Assembly: GCA_014654415.1 (NCBI GenBank)
Contig: JACWDC010000002.1
Location: 1-64,000 of the forward strand
Direction: 5' to 3'
DNA from: Pelagibacterales bacterium SAG-MED05
GTDB lineage: Bacteria > Pseudomonadota > Alphaproteobacteria > Pelagibacterales > Pelagibacteraceae
Length of the DNA: 64,000 nucleotides
The position numbers and the translations under genes are program-made. Under the pieces are notes generated by a model. It had not been told where the DNA came from and searched no databases. It saw only the letters and a program-made list of their open reading frames with translations. This document shows, in pieces, positions 33,729 through 42,733 of the stretch. Each line of letters opens with the position of its first letter. The first letter of the stretch is position 1.

Positions 33729-34472
33729 TTATCTATAGTAATTTTTTATTATATCAATAAATTTTTTAGATGATTTTGATGCTCCTCCAATTAAAAAACC
33801 ATCTATTTGTTTAATTTGCCTAAACACACCAACATTATTTTCATCTACTGATCCGCCATAAAGAACAGCAGGACTATTTTTTCTAAAAATTTTCGTTAAA
33901 ATTTTTTTAATATAAGTTGTAGTCATTAACAAATCTTTTGGATTAGGTATTTTTCCTGTTCCAATAGACCAAATGGGTTCATAAGCTACAATAATATTGT
34001 TTTTGTTAAATCCTTTTTCTAAAACTTTATTTAATTGCATTTTTAATATACTAAAAGTTTTATTATTTTTCTTTTGAGATTTATTTTCACCAATGCAATA
34101 AATAACTTTTAAATTATTCTTTAAAGCAAATTTAACTTTGTTTTTTAATATTAAATCTGTGTCACCCTCGGCTCTATTATCGGAGTGTCCAAGTAATGTA
34201 TATTTAGCACCTAAATTTTTAATCATATAAGGACTTACTGCAGCTGTATTGGATGAAAATTTATCTTTTTGGTAGCAGTTTTGAGAACCAATCATGATTT
34301 TTTTATTTCTAAAATATTTAGCAAATGACTCTAAAAGTGTATAAGGAGGTGTAATAATCACTCGATAATTATTCCTGTTTTTATCTTTAGATCTAAAAGA
34401 ATTAATCTTATTAAGTATATTAATTGAAGTGGGAACACCAAACATTTTCCAATTTCCAATAAAATACTTCAT
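33729..34472 (-). CDS. tpiA: Triosephosphate isomerase
   Basis: A 247-residue TIM-barrel enzyme interconverting dihydroxyacetone phosphate and glyceraldehyde-3-phosphate. It starts YFIGNWKM (catalytic Lys), has YTLLGHSDNRAE with the catalytic His, VAYEPIWSIGTGK with the catalytic Glu, and VLYGGSVDENN plus GFLIGGASK for phosphate binding. It would connect the glycerol path (via DHAP) to GAPDH. It diverges from ppiD over a 66-base promoter region. Confidence 0.97.
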   Translation of the reverse strand: MKYFIGNWKMFGVPTSINILNKINSFRSKDKNRNNYRVIITPPYTLLESFAKYFRNKKIMIGSQNCYQKDKFSSNTAAVSPYMIKNLGAKYTLLGHSDNRAEGDTDLILKNKVKFALKNNLKVIYCIGENKSQKKNNKTFSILKMQLNKVLEKGFNKNNIIVAYEPIWSIGTGKIPNPKDLLMTTTYIKKILTKIFRKNSPAVLYGGSVDENNVGVFRQIKQIDGFLIGGASKSSKKFIDIIKNYYR

Positions 34473-34509
34473 TATTTGCCTTAGTTTAAAATTTGATTTA
34501 TAGGTGTAT

Positions 34510-34521
34510 TGTTTTAAAACA
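34510..34521. promoter_or_regulatory. 12-bp palindrome in the tpiA/ppiD divergent promoter region
   Basis: TGTTTTAAAACA is a perfect 12-bp palindrome within the 66-base divergent spacer. It lies 18 bases before the ppiD start and 38 bases before tpiA. AT-rich palindromes of this size are not rare by chance, so this is a weak operator candidate only. Confidence 0.25.
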
Positions 34522-34538
34522 CTTAATAGATTAATAAA

Positions 34539-35993
34539 ATGGCAACTTCAATAGGAAAATTATCTAAATCATTTTTTATAAAGCTTCTTGTAGGTATTAT
34601 CATTTTACCATTTGTATTTTGGGGTATGGGTGATGTGTTTAGAGGAGGAAATCAAAATGTGATCGCCACAATTGACTCTAAAAAAATAAATACTCAAGAG
34701 TTCGTAAATTACCTAAATCGATTAAATTTAAATCAGGAACAAATAAAAAATTTACCAAAAACTGATTTGATAGAAAAAGTTTTATCTGAATACATTGGAA
34801 AAAAAGTTATGGCATTAGAAATAGAAAAATCAGGCATCACTATAAATGACAACTCTCTAAGAAATATAATAAAAAATGATAAATTATTTTTTAAAAATAA
34901 AAAATTTTCAAGAACAGAGTATGAAAAATTTTTGCTTGAAAGCGGTATCACTGCACCTTCTTTTGAGCAAAATATTATTGAACAAGAGTCTAGAAGACAA
35001 TTTTTAAGTTCTTTAGGAGGAGGAATAACAATTCCAAATACTCTAGTAGAAAATGAATTTAATAAAGAAAATCAGACTAAAACCATTAAGTATATTGATT
35101 TAGAAAAATATCATTCAAACAAAAAACCATCACAAGAAAAAATCAAAGAGCTGTATGATAAAAATAAAAATTTATTTATCCAGGAGTTTAAATCTGTTCA
35201 ATATGCTCATATAACTCCCGAAGTTATCTCTGGAAATACAGAATATGATGAAGCTTTTTTTAAACAATTAGATATTATTGAAAATAAAGTTTTAGATGGA
35301 CAGTCTTTTGAAGAAGCTTCTAGGGAAAATAATTTAAAGATCATCAAAATTAATAATATTGACGGCAACAAAAAAGATAAAAATGATAATATAATAAAGA
35401 ATTTATCCGATAATCTCTTCAAAAAAATTTATTTAATTAAAAGTGAAAAATCACCAGAAGTTTTAAAAGTTGATAATAAATATTTCTTAGCAGAAATAAA
35501 ATCTATTAAAAAAAACAACAGGCCTATTAATGATCCAGATGTATTGAAAACGATAAAAGCTCAAATAAACTTTCAAAATAAAATAAAAAATAACGCTTCG
35601 ATTGTTAAAGATATAAGTATGGGAGGATTTGATAACGTAAAAATAGAAAAGTTTTCTAAAGATAATAATTTAAAATTAAATGAATATAAAATATCAAGTT
35701 TAAAACAAAATGAAATTTTTCCAGAGGGAATTATCAAGAGAATATTCTTAACTAAAAATGGCGAGGTAGATCTTATTACTGATAGTACTTTAACTAAAAA
35801 TTTTTTAATTTTAGCAGTTAAAACTCAATATAAAAAAATAGAAAAAAATTCTGATGAATTTGAACAGTATGAGGCTAAAGCAAGACTTAATCTTGTAAAT
35901 AAAATTTATAGAACTTTTGATGAAAATCTTAATGATAAATATAAAGTAGAGTTAAATAAAAAAACAATTGATCGAGTAAAAAATTCATTTTAA
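34539..35993 (+). CDS. ppiD: PpiD/SurA-type periplasmic chaperone
   Basis: A 484-residue protein anchored by one N-terminal membrane segment (FFIKLLVGIIILPFVFWGMG) with the rest in the periplasm. The first part is SurA-N-like (VIATIDSKKINTQEFVNYLNRL, repeated helical chaperone fragments). The parvulin region (about 225-330) is diverged, so peptidyl-prolyl isomerase activity is doubtful. It is shorter than E. coli PpiD (623). The role is help for newly exported or outer-membrane proteins. Its stop overlaps the trpE start by one base (TAATG). Confidence 0.85.
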   Translation: MATSIGKLSKSFFIKLLVGIIILPFVFWGMGDVFRGGNQNVIATIDSKKINTQEFVNYLNRLNLNQEQIKNLPKTDLIEKVLSEYIGKKVMALEIEKSGITINDNSLRNIIKNDKLFFKNKKFSRTEYEKFLLESGITAPSFEQNIIEQESRRQFLSSLGGGITIPNTLVENEFNKENQTKTIKYIDLEKYHSNKKPSQEKIKELYDKNKNLFIQEFKSVQYAHITPEVISGNTEYDEAFFKQLDIIENKVLDGQSFEEASRENNLKIIKINNIDGNKKDKNDNIIKNLSDNLFKKIYLIKSEKSPEVLKVDNKYFLAEIKSIKKNNRPINDPDVLKTIKAQINFQNKIKNNASIVKDISMGGFDNVKIEKFSKDNNLKLNEYKISSLKQNEIFPEGIIKRIFLTKNGEVDLITDSTLTKNFLILAVKTQYKKIEKNSDEFEQYEAKARLNLVNKIYRTFDENLNDKYKVELNKKTIDRVKNSF

Positions 35994-37450
35994 TGAAGAT
36001 TAACAATAGTTTTAAGGAATTCAAAAAAATTCACTGTAAAAAAAAACATCAAGTTTTATTTCGATCAAGAGTCTGTAAACACTATTACAAGATTGAAAAC
36101 TTATTTAAATTTTTATTAGCTGAAAAAAATAGCTTTATTTTTGAGTCAGTGGAAAAAGGTAAAATAAAAGGCAGATATACTATCATTGGCTTAAACCCTG
36201 ATAAAATATGGGATGTAAGTAAGAATATAATAACAATTAATAGTCTAGGAAAAAAAACTAAAAAAAAAGCTAATCCTTTAAATTACGTCAATAGATTAAT
36301 TAAGAATTTTGATATTAAAATTCCAAAGCAATTACCATCAATGTCTTCTATGTTAGTCGGTTATTTTTCTTATGATGTTATTCGTTATATGGAAAATATT
36401 CCTGACAGATGCAAAGATGATCTTAAAATTCCTGATATAAGATTGTCCAGACCAAAAAATTTAGTAATCTATGATAATTTAAAAAAAAAAATTTATTATA
36501 TAGAGAACGTGTATTCAGATACTAAAATCAAAAACTACAAAGAGACCTATAGATCTATTATCGACAAATTTAATTTATTTGAAAGTTATGAAAATATTAA
36601 ACTGCCTGAAAGATTTACTTATAAAAAAAATAAAAATTTAATTAAATCTAATATATCAAAAAAAAAATTTAAATCATTGGTTAAAAAAGCAAAAAAATAC
36701 ATAGAAAAAGGTGATATTTTTCAAGTTGTGCTGAGTCAACGTTTTGAGAGAAAAATTCAGAAAAAACCAATTGAAATTTATAATTACCTCAGAAAATCAA
36801 ATCCTTCTCCTTTCATGTTTTATTTTAACTATGAAGATTTCAATGTTTTGGGAAGCAGTCCAGAAATCTTAGTTAGATTAAGAAGAAATGAAGTAACCAT
36901 TAGACCTATCGCAGGTACTAGGCCTAGAGGAAAAAACAATAAAGAAGACAAAAAATACGAATTAGATTTACTTCGAGATAAAAAAGAATTGGCTGAACAC
37001 CTTATGCTATTAGATCTAGGAAGAAATGATGTAGGTAAAGTAGTTAAGATTAATTCTGTAAAAGTGACTGAAAGATTTAAAGTTGAAAAATATTCACACG
37101 TTATGCATATAGTTTCTAATGTTGTTGGCAAATTTAATAAAAAATTCTCCTTATTTGAGGTCTTATTGTCTGGTTTTCCAGCTGGAACGGTTAGTGGAGC
37201 TCCTAAAATCAGAGCAATGGAAATTATTGATGAACTAGAAAAAAATAAAAGAAAATTATATGCAGGAGGAATTGGATATTTTACACCGAATAATGAATTT
37301 GACACCTGTATTGCTTTAAGAACTGCTTTAATTAAAAATAAAAAATTTTATGTTCAAGCTGGAGCTGGTGTAGTTGCTGATAGCAAGCCTAATAAGGAGT
37401 ACGCTGAAACAGTAAATAAAGCCAAAGCATTGATGAAAGCAATTGATTAA
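35993..37450 (+). CDS. trpE: Anthranilate synthase component I
   Basis: A 485-residue chorismate-using enzyme. The N-terminal tryptophan-inhibition site is readable as SFIFESVEKGKIKGRYTIIG; the catalytic domain has GDIFQVVLSQRFE, PSPFMFYF, GSSPEILV, RPIAGTRPRG, DLGRNDVGKV, HIVSNVVGK, FPAGTVSGAPKIRAMEII and GGIGYF. It makes anthranilate with TrpG. It is coupled to ppiD rather than preceded by a leader peptide or attenuator, and trpG follows immediately. Confidence 0.97.
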   Translation: MKINNSFKEFKKIHCKKKHQVLFRSRVCKHYYKIENLFKFLLAEKNSFIFESVEKGKIKGRYTIIGLNPDKIWDVSKNIITINSLGKKTKKKANPLNYVNRLIKNFDIKIPKQLPSMSSMLVGYFSYDVIRYMENIPDRCKDDLKIPDIRLSRPKNLVIYDNLKKKIYYIENVYSDTKIKNYKETYRSIIDKFNLFESYENIKLPERFTYKKNKNLIKSNISKKKFKSLVKKAKKYIEKGDIFQVVLSQRFERKIQKKPIEIYNYLRKSNPSPFMFYFNYEDFNVLGSSPEILVRLRRNEVTIRPIAGTRPRGKNNKEDKKYELDLLRDKKELAEHLMLLDLGRNDVGKVVKINSVKVTERFKVEKYSHVMHIVSNVVGKFNKKFSLFEVLLSGFPAGTVSGAPKIRAMEIIDELEKNKRKLYAGGIGYFTPNNEFDTCIALRTALIKNKKFYVQAGAGVVADSKPNKEYAETVNKAKALMKAID

Positions 37451-38017
37451 ATGAAAATTTTACTTATAGATAATTACGACAGCTTTACTTATAATTTATA
37501 TCATTACATTTCAAAATTTAAGAAAAATGTTGATGTAATAAGAAATGATAAAATAGACAGCAAAAGTATTTTAAGAGAAAAATATGACAAAATTGTTATT
37601 TCTCCTGGCCCAGGTAATCCTAACCAAGCTGGAAACTGCTTAGAAATTGTAAAGGATGTCCATAAAAAAATACCTATTTTAGGTGTATGTCTAGGACACC
37701 AAGTTATTGGTCAAGTTTTTGGTGGAAGAATTATTAGAGCTAAAAATTTAATGCACGGAAAAACAAGTAAAATTAAGCACAATAAAGTGGGCTTATTTAA
37801 AAATATTCAAAACAATTTTGAGGCTACCAGATATCATAGTTTGGTTGTCGATAGAAAACAGTTTCCAAATGACCTCCTTATTACCGCTGAAACCAAGAAT
37901 AAGACAATTATGGGATTAATGCATAAAGACTATAGTATTCATGGCTTCCAGTTCCATCCTGAAAGTATTAGTACTAAAATGGGTATAAAATTAATAAAAA
38001 ATTTTATAGCTAATTAA
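37451..38017 (+). CDS. trpG: Anthranilate synthase component II (glutamine amidotransferase)
   Basis: A 188-residue class I amidotransferase that supplies ammonia to TrpE. It begins ILLIDNYDSFTYNLYHY, has SPGPGNP, the nucleophile Cys80 in GVCLGHQ and the His-Glu pair in FQFHPES. It starts immediately after the trpE stop and ends two bases before trpD, so all four trp genes form one transcription unit. It may also serve p-aminobenzoate synthesis if no separate pabA exists; this window cannot tell. Confidence 0.96.
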   Translation: MKILLIDNYDSFTYNLYHYISKFKKNVDVIRNDKIDSKSILREKYDKIVISPGPGNPNQAGNCLEIVKDVHKKIPILGVCLGHQVIGQVFGGRIIRAKNLMHGKTSKIKHNKVGLFKNIQNNFEATRYHSLVVDRKQFPNDLLITAETKNKTIMGLMHKDYSIHGFQFHPESISTKMGIKLIKNFIAN

Positions 38018-38018
38018 T

Positions 38019-39014
38019 ATGAGTAAGATTGTAGAAAAATTAAAAAAAGGTGAACATCTGTCTTTTGAACAAAGTAAAACTCTTTTTGTTGATCTAATGG
38101 AAGGTAAACATTCTGAAGATTCAATTATAGAAATATTAGAATCATTTATAAAAAAAGGTGAGACAAAAGACGAACTTGCTGGTGGTATTTTTGTATTAAG
38201 AGATAAAGCCAATAAAGTTAAAACTGACTCTAATACAATAGACACATGCGGGACAGGAGGTGATGGACAAAATTCTCTAAATATATCAACGGCTGCAGCT
38301 ATTGTCCTTGCTAGTATGGATGTAAAAGTTGCCAAACATGGTAACAAAGCTGTTTCATCTAATTGTGGATCTGCTGATGTTCTTGAGGCTTTAAAAATAA
38401 ATATAAATTTAAAACCTAAAGAAGCAGAAAATTCTATTCAAAAGTTAAATTTTGCTTTCATGTTTGCTCCAAATTATCATTCGGCTATGAAACATGTCGG
38501 GCCGGCTAGAAAAAAAATGGGAAAAAAAACTATATTCAATCTCATTGGTCCATTAAGCAGTCCAGCTCAGGTAAAAAGACAAGTGGTTGGTGTATTTGAT
38601 AAAAAATGGATGAAACCTTTTGCAGAAGCATTAAGAGAAAACAGTGTGATACATGCTTATATAGTTCATAGCGATGATGGTATGGATGAGATCTCTCCTT
38701 TTACAAAAACAAATGTAGTTGAATTAAAAGATAATAATATAAATGAATTCACAATAGATCCAAAACAACTTGGAATTATTTGCAATAATAAAGATAACTT
38801 AAAAGGTAAAAATGCAATATATAATTCTATGAAAATAATTGAAATATATAAGGGTTTAGATAATGAGTTTTCACAAGCTGTAGCTTTAAATGTAGCAGCA
38901 GGTTTAATTGTCTCGGGGAAAGAATATGATTTTAAAGATGCGTTTAAAAAAGCTATAAAGCATTTAAACTCAGGTAATGTCTTTCAATACTTATCTAAAA
39001 TACAATCAACTTAA
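38019..39014 (+). CDS. trpD: Anthranilate phosphoribosyltransferase
   Basis: A 331-residue enzyme that attaches phosphoribose from PRPP to anthranilate. Motifs: DTCGTGGDGQNSLNISTAAA (PRPP site), KHGNKAVSSNCGSADVLEAL, FAPNYHSAMKHVGPARK and RTIFNLIGPL-like TIFNLIGPLSSPA. Normal length. The stop overlaps the trpC start by one base. Confidence 0.97.
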   Translation: MSKIVEKLKKGEHLSFEQSKTLFVDLMEGKHSEDSIIEILESFIKKGETKDELAGGIFVLRDKANKVKTDSNTIDTCGTGGDGQNSLNISTAAAIVLASMDVKVAKHGNKAVSSNCGSADVLEALKININLKPKEAENSIQKLNFAFMFAPNYHSAMKHVGPARKKMGKKTIFNLIGPLSSPAQVKRQVVGVFDKKWMKPFAEALRENSVIHAYIVHSDDGMDEISPFTKTNVVELKDNNINEFTIDPKQLGIICNNKDNLKGKNAIYNSMKIIEIYKGLDNEFSQAVALNVAAGLIVSGKEYDFKDAFKKAIKHLNSGNVFQYLSKIQST

Positions 39015-39808
39015 TGGAAAATATATTAGAAAAAATAATAAAAGATAAAAAAGAAAAATTAAATCTCATTAAAAAGAACAATACTATAGATTCTTTAGAA
39101 AGAAAAATTAAAAGTATAAATTTTTTTAATAATTTTAAAGAAAAAATTCAAAATAATAAGAAAATTTCTTTAATTTCAGAAATTAAAAAAGCTAGTCCTT
39201 CAGCTGGTATCTTAATTAAAAACTTTAATCACTTAGACATAGCAAAAATGTATGTAGATAATGGAGCAACTTGTCTTTCAGTTCTTACAGAAGAAAAGCA
39301 TTTTTTAGGAAAATTAGACTTTATTACTGACATTAAAAAAAAATTGAAAATACCAGTGCTAGCTAAGGATTTTTTTATTGACCCTTACCAAATTGCATTG
39401 TCTAAAAGTTACGGCTCTGATTGTATTCTTTTAATTATTGCTGCTCTTAATGGTAGTCAAGCAGATGAAATTTATGATGAAGCTCTCAAAAAAGACCTGA
39501 GTGTTATTGTTGAAGTGCATGATCAAAAAGAAGCTGAAATGGCTTTAAAGTACAAAGATGCTTTAATTGGAATTAATAACAGAAACTTAAAAACACTAGA
39601 GGTCTCAATAAATAACACAATTTCAATTTTTGAAACTATTAAAAGCCATCAAGGACCAATCATATCTGAAAGCGGAATTAAAAATGAAAATGATGTTAAA
39701 TATATTTATGAAAAAACTGGGATTAAAAACTTTCTTATAGGAGAATCACTTTTAAGTTCCGACAATCCAGGCGAATTAATCAAAAAGATCATTCAAATAA
39801 ATCAATAA
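39014..39808 (+). CDS. trpC: Indole-3-glycerol phosphate synthase
   Basis: A 264-residue TIM-barrel enzyme. Motifs: SLISEIKKASPSAG, CLSVLTEEKHFLG, PVLAKDFFIDPYQI, GSDCILLI, VEVHDQKEAE, IGINNRNLKTLEV and ISESGI. It closes the indole ring from CdRP. The run ends here; trpF, trpB and trpA are not in the window. In many alphaproteobacteria moaC and moeA lie between trpC and lexA; here only a 70-base SOS-box region does. Confidence 0.97.
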   Translation: MENILEKIIKDKKEKLNLIKKNNTIDSLERKIKSINFFNNFKEKIQNNKKISLISEIKKASPSAGILIKNFNHLDIAKMYVDNGATCLSVLTEEKHFLGKLDFITDIKKKLKIPVLAKDFFIDPYQIALSKSYGSDCILLIIAALNGSQADEIYDEALKKDLSVIVEVHDQKEAEMALKYKDALIGINNRNLKTLEVSINNTISIFETIKSHQGPIISESGIKNENDVKYIYEKTGIKNFLIGESLLSSDNPGELIKKIIQINQ

Positions 39809-39841
39809 AATAGACCTTTATTTAAAGTTGTAATTTAAGCA

Positions 39842-39856
39842 GAACCTTTGTAGAAC
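39842..39856 (+). promoter_or_regulatory. LexA (SOS) box upstream of lexA
   Basis: GAAC-CTTTGTA-GAAC is an exact match to the alphaproteobacterial SOS box (GAAC-N7-GAAC / GTTC-N7-GTTC), 23-37 bases before the lexA start. A further GTTC half-site occurs at 39874-39877, just before the start codon. This indicates LexA autoregulation and control of anything transcribed with lexA. Confidence 0.88.
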
Positions 39857-39878
39857 ATAGATGTACGAGGTTTGTTCT

Positions 39879-40550
39879 ATGCTTACAAAAAAACAAAAAA
39901 ACTTATTAATTTTTATTAATAAAAAAATTAGATCTTCTGGAATATCTCCTTCTTATGAAGAGATGAAAAATTCACTCAACCTTAAGTCGAAATCTGGAAT
40001 ACATAGATTAATTTCAGCTTTAGAAGAGCGAGGTTTTGTAAAACGTTTGGCTCATAAAGCTAGAGCTTTAGAAGTTATTAAATTACCTGAAAATGCCAGT
40101 GCAAATGACATCTTTAACACTTTTACTCCAAGCGTGATCAAAGGTGGTTTAGATAAAAACAATAAATCCACTGACGTCTCTGTTTTAGGAAGTATAGCTG
40201 CAGGAACTCCAATTGAAGCAATTCAACAAGAAGTTGATAGAGTTGCTTTACCTGAAGATTTACAAAATAATGGTGAGCACTATGGTTTAAAAGTCAAAGG
40301 AGATTCAATGATAGAGGCAGGAATTAATGATGGAGATACTGTTATTATTAAAAAAACTTCTAATGTAGATAGTGGTCAAATCGCTGTAGTTCTAATTGAT
40401 GATCAAGAAGCAACTTTGAAAAGAATTAGAAAAAAAGGAAATACTATTGCTCTTGAAGCCGCTAATCATAATTACGGAACTAAAATATACGCAGCAAATA
40501 GAATAAAAATTCAAGGTAAACTTGTTTCTTTATATAGAAACTTTCATTAA
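39879..40550 (+). CDS. lexA: LexA repressor
   Basis: A 223-residue SOS repressor when started at ATG 39879; this gives the usual LexA opening MLTKKQKNLLIFINKKI. An ATG six codons upstream (39861) lies just after the SOS box and adds MYEVCS, so I reject it. The N-terminal winged helix includes SKSGIHRLISALEERGFVKRL; the self-cleavage bond is Ala108-Gly109 in SIAAGTP, with catalytic Ser143 (GDSMIEAG) and Lys181 (ATLKRI). DNA damage and RecA trigger its cleavage. gltX follows after 19 bases with no terminator, so read-through is likely. Confidence 0.96.
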   Translation: MLTKKQKNLLIFINKKIRSSGISPSYEEMKNSLNLKSKSGIHRLISALEERGFVKRLAHKARALEVIKLPENASANDIFNTFTPSVIKGGLDKNNKSTDVSVLGSIAAGTPIEAIQQEVDRVALPEDLQNNGEHYGLKVKGDSMIEAGINDGDTVIIKKTSNVDSGQIAVVLIDDQEATLKRIRKKGNTIALEAANHNYGTKIYAANRIKIQGKLVSLYRNFH

Positions 40551-40569
40551 AATAGTTTAATTAACTTAA

Positions 40570-41958
40570 ATGTCTTTTAATTGTAGGTTTGCGCCCTCTC
40601 CTACTGGGCCTCTTCATATTGGCGGTGTAAGAACTGCATTATTTAATTGGCTTCTTGCAAAAAAAAATAAAGGAAAATATTTCCTAAGAATAGAAGATAC
40701 TGATAAAGAAAGATCAAGAGATGAGTTCAAAAAACAGATAATATCATCATTAGCGTGGTTAGGAATTGAGCATGATGAGAAAGAGTACATTCAATCAAAA
40801 AATATCAATAAACATGTTGCGGTTGCAGAACAACTTCTTAAAAAAGGATTTGCATATAAATGCTACTCCTCTGAAGAGGAAATTAATGAGCAAAAAAAGA
40901 AATGTAAAAAACTAGGTATACCGTATGTTTATAATAGAAAGTGGAGAGATGCCAAAGATCTAAAAATTCCAGAAGGTGTGAAGCCTGTAATAAGGTTCAA
41001 AAGTAAAATTTCTGGCAATACAATTATTAATGATTTAGTTCAAGGCGAAAGAAATATTTCTAATTCTACAATTGAAGACTTTGTTATTTTAAGAAAAGAT
41101 AAATCTCCAACTTATCAACTATCAGCTACGGTTGATGACCATGAAATGAAAATTACTCATGTAATTAGAGGTGATGATCACATGATTAATTCATTTAAAC
41201 AAAAACAGATTTATGATGCCATGGAATGGGGTGTTCCTAATTTTGCTCACATACCTTTAATCCATAGTGAAAAGGGTAAAAAACTTTCCAAAAGAGATAA
41301 TGCTTCTACGCTAGAAGATTATATCAAAATTGGAATAATAGCTGATGCTTTAAGAAATTATCTTTTGAGACTCGGTTGGTCTTATAAAGACAAAGAAATA
41401 TTTACTAAACAAGAAAGCATTGATTTATTTGATTTAAATGGGGTTGGTAAATCACCCTCAAAACTTGATATGACAAGAATATATTCAATAAATGAAACAT
41501 ATATAAAGACAATTGATGAGAAAGAGTTGTTTGAATTATTTAAGGAATATGTTTCAAAATACAAAAAACCTATTATTCAATCAAAAGAGTCTGTCCTTTT
41601 AAAATCTATGACTTTTTTAAAAAATAAAGCAAAAACTTTAGAGGATATATGGAGCAATTCTCAATATATAATCAATGATAAAATCGAAATAGGATCAGAA
41701 GATGAAAAACTTATCGACGATTTATCTAAAAAGGTTATTGAAGATTTCATTGTTGAATATGAAAAAATTAATTCTTTATCAAGAGAAACTTTAGAGCCGA
41801 TGATAAAATCGTTAATAGATAAACACAAAACTAACTTTAAAGGTGTTGGGCAACCATTGAGAATTGCATTAGTTGGGTCTAGATTTGGACCAGGTTTATA
41901 TGATGTAATCTTATCTTTAGATAAAGCAGACGTTATAAAAAGATTAAGTAAAATTTAA
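40570..41958 (+). CDS. gltX: Glutamyl-tRNA synthetase
   Basis: A 462-residue class I synthetase charging tRNA-Glu. The HIGH-type motif is PSPTGPLHIGG near 9-19, with the KMSKS-type loop KGKKLSKRDNAS near 235-246. RIEDTDKERS and VIRGDDHMINSFKQ are also typical. Its anticodon-binding C-terminal part is complete. It follows lexA closely and overlaps the nuclease-like gene by one base (TAATG). Discriminating or non-discriminating behaviour toward tRNA-Gln is not clear from sequence reading alone. Confidence 0.96.
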   Translation: MSFNCRFAPSPTGPLHIGGVRTALFNWLLAKKNKGKYFLRIEDTDKERSRDEFKKQIISSLAWLGIEHDEKEYIQSKNINKHVAVAEQLLKKGFAYKCYSSEEEINEQKKKCKKLGIPYVYNRKWRDAKDLKIPEGVKPVIRFKSKISGNTIINDLVQGERNISNSTIEDFVILRKDKSPTYQLSATVDDHEMKITHVIRGDDHMINSFKQKQIYDAMEWGVPNFAHIPLIHSEKGKKLSKRDNASTLEDYIKIGIIADALRNYLLRLGWSYKDKEIFTKQESIDLFDLNGVGKSPSKLDMTRIYSINETYIKTIDEKELFELFKEYVSKYKKPIIQSKESVLLKSMTFLKNKAKTLEDIWSNSQYIINDKIEIGSEDEKLIDDLSKKVIEDFIVEYEKINSLSRETLEPMIKSLIDKHKTNFKGVGQPLRIALVGSRFGPGLYDVILSLDKADVIKRLSKI

Positions 41959-42728
41959 TGAAAGATGCAAAATCTTTTAGAACAAGAAAAAGTTCTCTTT
42001 ACGATAAAAAATCTAATTCACCGTTTAAAATAAGCAGATCTAAATTTTTTAACTTCCTAAGCTGTAAAAGATGTTTTTATTTAGATCGTGTTAAAGGTTT
42101 AAAGGAACCCTCAATGCCAGGATGGGCCCTTAATATTGCTGTTGATGAGTTACTTAAAAAAGAATTTGATCAATATCGAAAAGAGCAAAAACCTCATCCG
42201 ATAATGGTTAAACATAATTTAGATTTCATTCCTTATCAGCACAAAGATTTAGATGTTTGGAGAAATTCATTAAAGGGTGGAATTTCATATCTTGACGATA
42301 AAACAAATTTGATTATTCACGGTGGAATTGATGATATTTGGTTTAATTTGAAAGAAAAAAAATTAGTTATAGTCGATTATAAAGCTCAATCGTCGACTTA
42401 TCCTATTTCTGTTTCATCATATTTAGATTCAGAATGGCATTTAAGTTATAAACTTCAGATGGATATATACGTACATATTTTAAGAAAAATGAATTTCTTG
42501 GTTTCTGACTTATCTTACTTTTATGTTTGTAACGGAATTAAAACTAACAATAAATTTGATAATAAAATAAACTTTACAACGACGTTAATACCTTATCGTG
42601 TTGATACCTCATGGATTGAAAAAAAATTATCTGAAATGAAAGATGTTTTAAACTCAGAAAAGGTTCCAGAAATTGAAAAAAGTTGTGAAAAGTGTGCTTA
42701 CTTAAAAGGTGGAAAAGATTTTTTTTAA
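41958..42728 (+). CDS. Predicted PD-(D/E)XK nuclease with paired cysteines
   Basis: A 256-residue protein without signal or membrane segments. The core matches a RecB/Cas4-like PD-(D/E)XK nuclease: GGIDD at 122-126, VIVDYKAQ at 137-144 (D140, K142), and a YKLQMDIY motif at 164-171. A CxxC pair near the N-terminus (C36, C39) and another at the C-terminus (C243, C246) frame the core, like iron-sulfur- or zinc-stapled nucleases of the Cas4/AddB type. No CRISPR array or cas gene is near. It is translationally coupled to gltX and could share the lexA promoter, which points to DNA repair. Function remains inferred. Confidence 0.72.
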   Translation: MKDAKSFRTRKSSLYDKKSNSPFKISRSKFFNFLSCKRCFYLDRVKGLKEPSMPGWALNIAVDELLKKEFDQYRKEQKPHPIMVKHNLDFIPYQHKDLDVWRNSLKGGISYLDDKTNLIIHGGIDDIWFNLKEKKLVIVDYKAQSSTYPISVSSYLDSEWHLSYKLQMDIYVHILRKMNFLVSDLSYFYVCNGIKTNNKFDNKINFTTTLIPYRVDTSWIEKKLSEMKDVLNSEKVPEIEKSCEKCAYLKGGKDFF

Positions 42729-42733
42729 ATTAA

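Noticed and set aside
41958-42728. Cas4 as part of a CRISPR system
   Set aside because: No repeats, cas1/cas2 or other cas genes occur; the protein is better described as a Cas4-like nuclease fold only.
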